Below, one piece after another: positions 59,801 to 64,000 of a stretch of DNA of 64,000 bases. The DNA lies in NCBI RefSeq assembly GCF_000764305.2, contig NW_025931866.1:186001-250000 (forward strand). The letters run 5' to 3'. Position numbers and translations under genes: made by a program. Each line of letters starts with the position of its first letter. Positions within the stretch are counted from its first letter, which is position 1. The stretch is from Hyalella azteca (taxonomy: Eukaryota > Arthropoda > Malacostraca > Amphipoda > Hyalellidae). The notes under the pieces are model-generated. The model was not told the DNA's origin. It searched no databases and saw only the letters and a list, made by a program, of their open reading frames with translations.

Positions 59801-62800
59801 ATCAAATTTTTGTTTGAATGAAAAAAAATTGCGGTTTGCACTTCGCAAACATGTCATTTAATAAAATTTTCAACTTCTGCAATCTGCATTACTTTACGGT
59901 TCCAACCAAATATCCTGCAGAACATATAGTATCATCATTCATCGTAATGTAAACAAATATCCTGCAGAACATATAGTATCATCATTCATCGTAATGTAAA
60001 CAAGTCAACCTAACATTTCTTTGAAGATTGCGCATAGTTGCGGTTACATCAAAGCGGTCAGACTGCATTAACAAGTGTTCAGCTCACAGTAAAGATGAAT
60101 ATTGTTGCCATCTGACTGTTTTAGGGTAAAATGAGAAATTTGGGGTAACATGTGCATGGACTTTCTAAATAAATTGGCAGCTTGTATATGGCTTTTTATG
60201 GCCAAAATATGAAATTCATGGCTCAAAAAAATGGAATCATGGCACAAAGAAATGGAATCATGGCTGGCAAATCCACAAAACCACGGCTTGAAAAATTCAG
60301 TTGCGGCTTGCCAAGTAGATATATTCAATGCATGTTAATAAGTCTGCATGGTAAATGCACCATATTCCGACACTGTGGGTAATTCCAACACCCCTCAACT
60401 TCTTCCTTTATATTAAGCTTGGTCTTAGTTCCATGCATGCATAGATGGTCAAAATAGTGACGTCATACTATTGCATGCCAGATTTCCGCAAAACACTAGG
60501 TTTGGCAGGAAAATGTCAAGATCCTCAGGGCAAAAGTCGATATCACCTAGTGAGAACATCGAAAAACGAGTCATAGTTGATAGTTGACCTTGCTCTACCA
60601 AATAGTGATAAACTGTTTGTGTAGAAAGAATATTATGGTTTGGGACTTGTATAAATCTGCGAATATATTAGGAATCCTTTAAGTATACTTGTATTTGCGG
60701 ATTTTAAGTGGTAAATAAATTGTTATATGATCGATTTAAGAGAAGGTTTTAGACACATAAAAACTAATTACAATTAACAGCTTGGAATTAGACACACACA
60801 CAGCTCATTCCGAACTGTGTCGTATTCCGATACAGCTCACACAGGGCATCGGAATTACGAATTACGGTTTTGAAGCGTTGTCAGAATTAGTCTCACAATA
60901 TGCCAAATTTAGTCACACACAGCGTCGAAATTCAGCAATTTTGTAGATTTGAATTCTAAAGGCTTTGAAATAAATGGCATTTTATGTTTGAAATAAATGG
61001 CAGTTTGTGATATTTCATCATTGCTGGCGTGGTGTGTAGTGTGGTGTTTTGACTTTTGAGAGTGACATAAAGCAATCAGAACTCAAATTGCGCATACGCC
61101 ATGCCATACGGTGATCTTTTTAGAGCCATTCATTTCTTGCTACATCCTTAAAGCATCGCAATATGGTGTATTTACCCTATTACAGGCAACACAAGCAGGC
61201 ATTAAATTTATTTACTTTTTGAGCCATGACAGGTCACAGGTGCTTTTCTATCATATTTAGAGCCTTGAGTGTTGAGATTCCCACTAGAAGTCCCACTGTC
61301 CCAATTCATGCCAATTAGTAACAAAATTGAACAACCAAGTTGTAAGATTCCCATTTCTAAAATCTAGAAATAAAAAACATGTCACTGTAGAGCTGCAAGA
61401 TTCTAGTATTGAGTAGGAGATACCTAAACCAATCTTGTTCTTGTAGTTGTAGGCTAGGTGAATAAGTTCAGGTCATAATGACATGCAAAATTCAATTTTA
61501 CATGTCATAATTCAATTTTGCATGACAAAATTGAAAATGACAGACTCCAAATTAAAATAGGTAGGTAGACTCCATCAGTCCACCTGCAGCCTGCAAGCAA
61601 CTGGTAACACAAACATCGAAAGAAAATTTGCCGTTTACACCAACATGTAGGCTAGGTAGGCTAGTCATGTACTAAAATGTAAAATGGCAATATCAATTGG
61701 AAACAGTTGCCAGTGGCAGTTGGAGTATTTGGACCAGTCCTGAATTGAAATCCTGTATAGGCCTAGCCTATAACAGGGCTAAGGCGTAAGGGCTTCCCAG
61801 TTCCCAGGCTCCAAAGTTCCCTTAATTAACTCTCAGCCTCAGCCTCTTGGGTCCTTTCCTCACGTGACAGTCACATCCCAAGTTTAAGTTGAGCGTTTAA
61901 TAACACTACAAATTTCCATCATAGCCTAGGCCTATTCCATGACAAACAAAGCTTACATAGGTACCTAGCCTACTTCACTTTCAGTTCAATCTGAAATAAT
62001 TTTAGACTTGACAAGATGTATGATTTTTATCTAATCGCAGCCGCGGTGATAGTGATATTATTGACGGAAGAAGATGATGGAAATTTGTAACTAAATATTT
62101 AGGCCGTTAGGCGTTAGCCTATTACTGCCAGTGAAATTGGTTGACTCGTCTGGAAGATCGAAGCTTTATTTAGGGTGTTAAGTGGCATTAGAAGACAATA
62201 AAAGATATTAAATTAGTGCTGGCAAATATCTTAATGTTAAATACGTATTAAAATTACCTTTCAAGTGACGTAAATCGACGAAATGGTGGATATGTGAGCT
62301 TTTCCGCAATTACACGAGTGCAGCCTCAACTCTCAAGCTAAGTTCAGCACATATAGCTTGAATGCTCATACTCATAGCTCTCCTACGGATAAGATGCGAT
62401 ACATTACGCTTTCCGATGCTCGTTTGTTATTTTAGGGAGTAAGTTATTATGAATTAAGTAATAGTTATTTCAACACACTTTGAAACAATTATCATATTTA
62501 TGAAGGGCAAACGAACATCAACCTGCAAATATGATTGAGAATATATTACATACTTTAACTCCTTCCAAGAACTCGCAGTATTGTCTGGTATGCATGCTGC
62601 ATGGGTAAAATCACGGATTTCAACCATGGGTAAAATGTTGGTACTGCACATTATTATTTCTCCACAAATCGTCAAAGTTTATTAGGCGTGATTTAAAACT
62701 TGATATTCCGTCGTTCTTTAGAAAAATTTAAGACTTTTACAAGTGTTTTGTTGGTTCCCTGCCAAATGAGTAAATGACCATTTCTGCCAGTCTTCACGAA

Positions 62801-62837
62801 ACCGCCGACGAGTGAAGTTTAGCATAATCGTTCAAAG
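56871..62837. other. AT-rich DNA upstream of the visible PIAS exons
   Basis: No exon recognised on either strand. A SAP-box exon in particular was not found. It holds a 47-bp tandem duplication near 59.9 kb, listed separately, and a TGACGTCA palindrome at 60468-60475 that resembles a CRE/ATF site. The PIAS promoter may lie here or beyond the window. Confidence 0.45.
59908..60001. repeat. 47-bp perfect tandem duplication
   Basis: AAATATCCTGCAGAACATAT and the following 27 bases occur twice in a row, from 59908 and from 59955, with no difference seen. Identity suggests a recent event or replication slippage. Confidence 0.9.
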
Positions 62838-63842
62838 ATGTCTAAACAGAGAGTAGGTAAACACTATTTCTAGCCAAAAGTCAAATCAAATTTAGATTCA
62901 CATTTAAAAATGCATTTAGTTTTTCTCAACAAGCCTGAGAAGTATACTTCACTGTTAAAATTGGACTGTACATGGAACGTAATACGAGAACTTGTAAAAG
63001 TATTACTATTAGAAACTGATACTGTTGTCCTATTGCCGCATTGGTTAGAATTTAATCAGGATATACAGCCGTACATCTATTCTACTCTATTTCTTTATTC
63101 ATCTATTCTACTCTATTATCTCTATAATCTATCTACTTTATTTCAAATAAAAAATCTACTATTTATGACGAACTTTCTCAATCCCGTATGAAGAAAATTT
63201 CTAAATATTTTGATGCTCAAATGAATTTTCTTATTTGCCGCATCTCTAGGAGGCGCTATGGTGTGCTTTAGAAGAGCGTTCATGGAAGGGAAAGACATTG
63301 GCAAGCGTGACAACTCCCGCCTTTGTCATCCACAAAGACGTAGTACAAAGGAACTGTACAAGAATGTTACAGACGTGCCTTAGTCTGGGTGTGAAACTCA
63401 GAGCCCAAACCAAGACCCACAAAACCATGTAAGTTTAGACAAGTCAGAGAAACATAGTTTTCTTAGTTTAATTCATGCAATTTTATGTTGAAAGCCTAAA
63501 TTTGGAAAAAGCTCCTCCGCTAAGGTCAATTCATGAGTTACGTACTTCATCATAAATGCACTGCATGCATTATTATCTCCCATAATTTTCACATATTGAC
63601 TTCGTGGACTTTGAGCATTTTTTTTATTTAATGAACTGTTATATCAATAAAATATTCACATGTACATCAATAATTATGATTTACAGCGAAGGCATAGATT
63701 TGCAGACGGGAGGAAGCCGTAGATGTCTAGTGAGCTCTACCCTTGACGAGTGCGAATTCTTGGCAGACCATGGATGTGATGACGTGCTCTTTGGCCATCC
63801 GCTGGTGGCTCATCACCTTCACAGAGTGACGCGTCTCACCAA
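62838..63842 (+). CDS. D-serine dehydratase / D-threonine aldolase-like PLP enzyme, 5' part
   Basis: Three exons, continuing beyond the window: a short first exon from ATG 62838 (MSKQR..), 63250 or 63272 to 63428, and 63687-63842. The family uses pyridoxal phosphate in an alanine-racemase-like barrel to remove D-serine (to pyruvate and ammonia) or to cleave D-3-hydroxy amino acids. Exon 2 reads TTPAFVIHKDVVQRNCTRML and ends LRAQTKTHKT, whose Lys matches the PLP-binding lysine segment of the family. Exon 3 reads IEGIDLQTGGSRRCLVSSTL then CEFLADHGCDDVLFGHPLV, matching the ..LQTGG...V.STL.E...LA..G..D.L...P segment. The first junction is ambiguous: AGA/GTAGGT with acceptor 63250, or GTAG/GTAAAC with acceptor 63272; both keep frame. 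The catalytic zinc site would lie in the missing C-terminal half. Substrate preference cannot be judged from this part. Confidence 0.85.
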
Positions 63843-63926
63843 GTAAGAAACAAGCAGATCTTTCTCCGAATTATACAATTGATCACTTTGTTGCAAGTAG
63901 AAATTTCGCTACTGTCTATAAGTGCA

Positions 63927-64000
63927 TAGAATAGAATAGAAGTGTCGGCATTGAGGAAATAGGGCCATGGCCTGTTGCCGATCATGTATTATGTTCGATC
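63927..64000 (-). mobile_element. Second copy of the LINE 3' tail, cut by the window edge
   Basis: TAGAATAGAATAGAAGTGTC, then GGCA.TGA.GAAATAGG and CTGTTGCCGAT match the 3' tail of the element at 6927. It has the same minus-strand orientation and the same pentanucleotide tail. The rest lies beyond 64000. Confidence 0.75.

Overview
This window is nuclear DNA from an animal, most probably an arthropod (perhaps a crustacean). Every recognisable gene is split by AT-rich GT-AG introns and belongs to a metazoan family, and most of the DNA is AT-rich intergenic or intronic sequence with minisatellites, a non-LTR retrotransposon tail and a fold-back element. The exact taxon cannot be read from the sequence. 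Exon limits were set by hand from splice consensus, codon phase and family similarity. In the multi-exon genes the phases of adjacent called exons agree, except where stated.

Layout. (1) 3.35-15.3 kb, minus strand: a class III alcohol dehydrogenase (glutathione-dependent formaldehyde dehydrogenase, Adh5) locus. A complete nine-exon, 377-residue gene (9621-15282) lies upstream of a second set of its 3' exons (3689-6725). That set starts in the middle of exon 4, has no N-terminal exons, yet keeps all reading frames and splice sites. The coding end of its last exon is itself repeated three times in tandem. (2) 18736-20058, minus: a single-exon, acidic, secreted 440-residue protein that I do not recognise. 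(3) 21721-23456, minus: a two-coding-exon lysosomal heparan N-sulfatase (SGSH) with a fold-back element just behind its stop and a probable upstream exon near 24.7 kb. (4) 26521-34569, minus: a five-exon gene for a 1119-residue four-pass membrane protein with a very long disordered tail. (5) 34.6-45.2 kb: mostly empty, with several tandem repeats. (6) 45232-56870, minus: a PIAS-type SUMO E3 ligase with two possible C-termini. Its SAP exon and one PINIT exon were not found. (7) 62838 to the window end, plus: the first three exons of a D-serine dehydratase / D-threonine aldolase-like PLP enzyme.

The genes do not form an operon or a shared pathway: formaldehyde/GSNO detoxification, lysosomal heparan sulfate breakdown, SUMO ligation and D-amino-acid removal are independent housekeeping functions. 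The most unusual parts are the partially duplicated Adh5 locus (alternative 3' half, GC-AG intron, apparent gene-conversion tract, triplicated C-terminus) and the PIAS gene with its alternative ends and missing domain exons.
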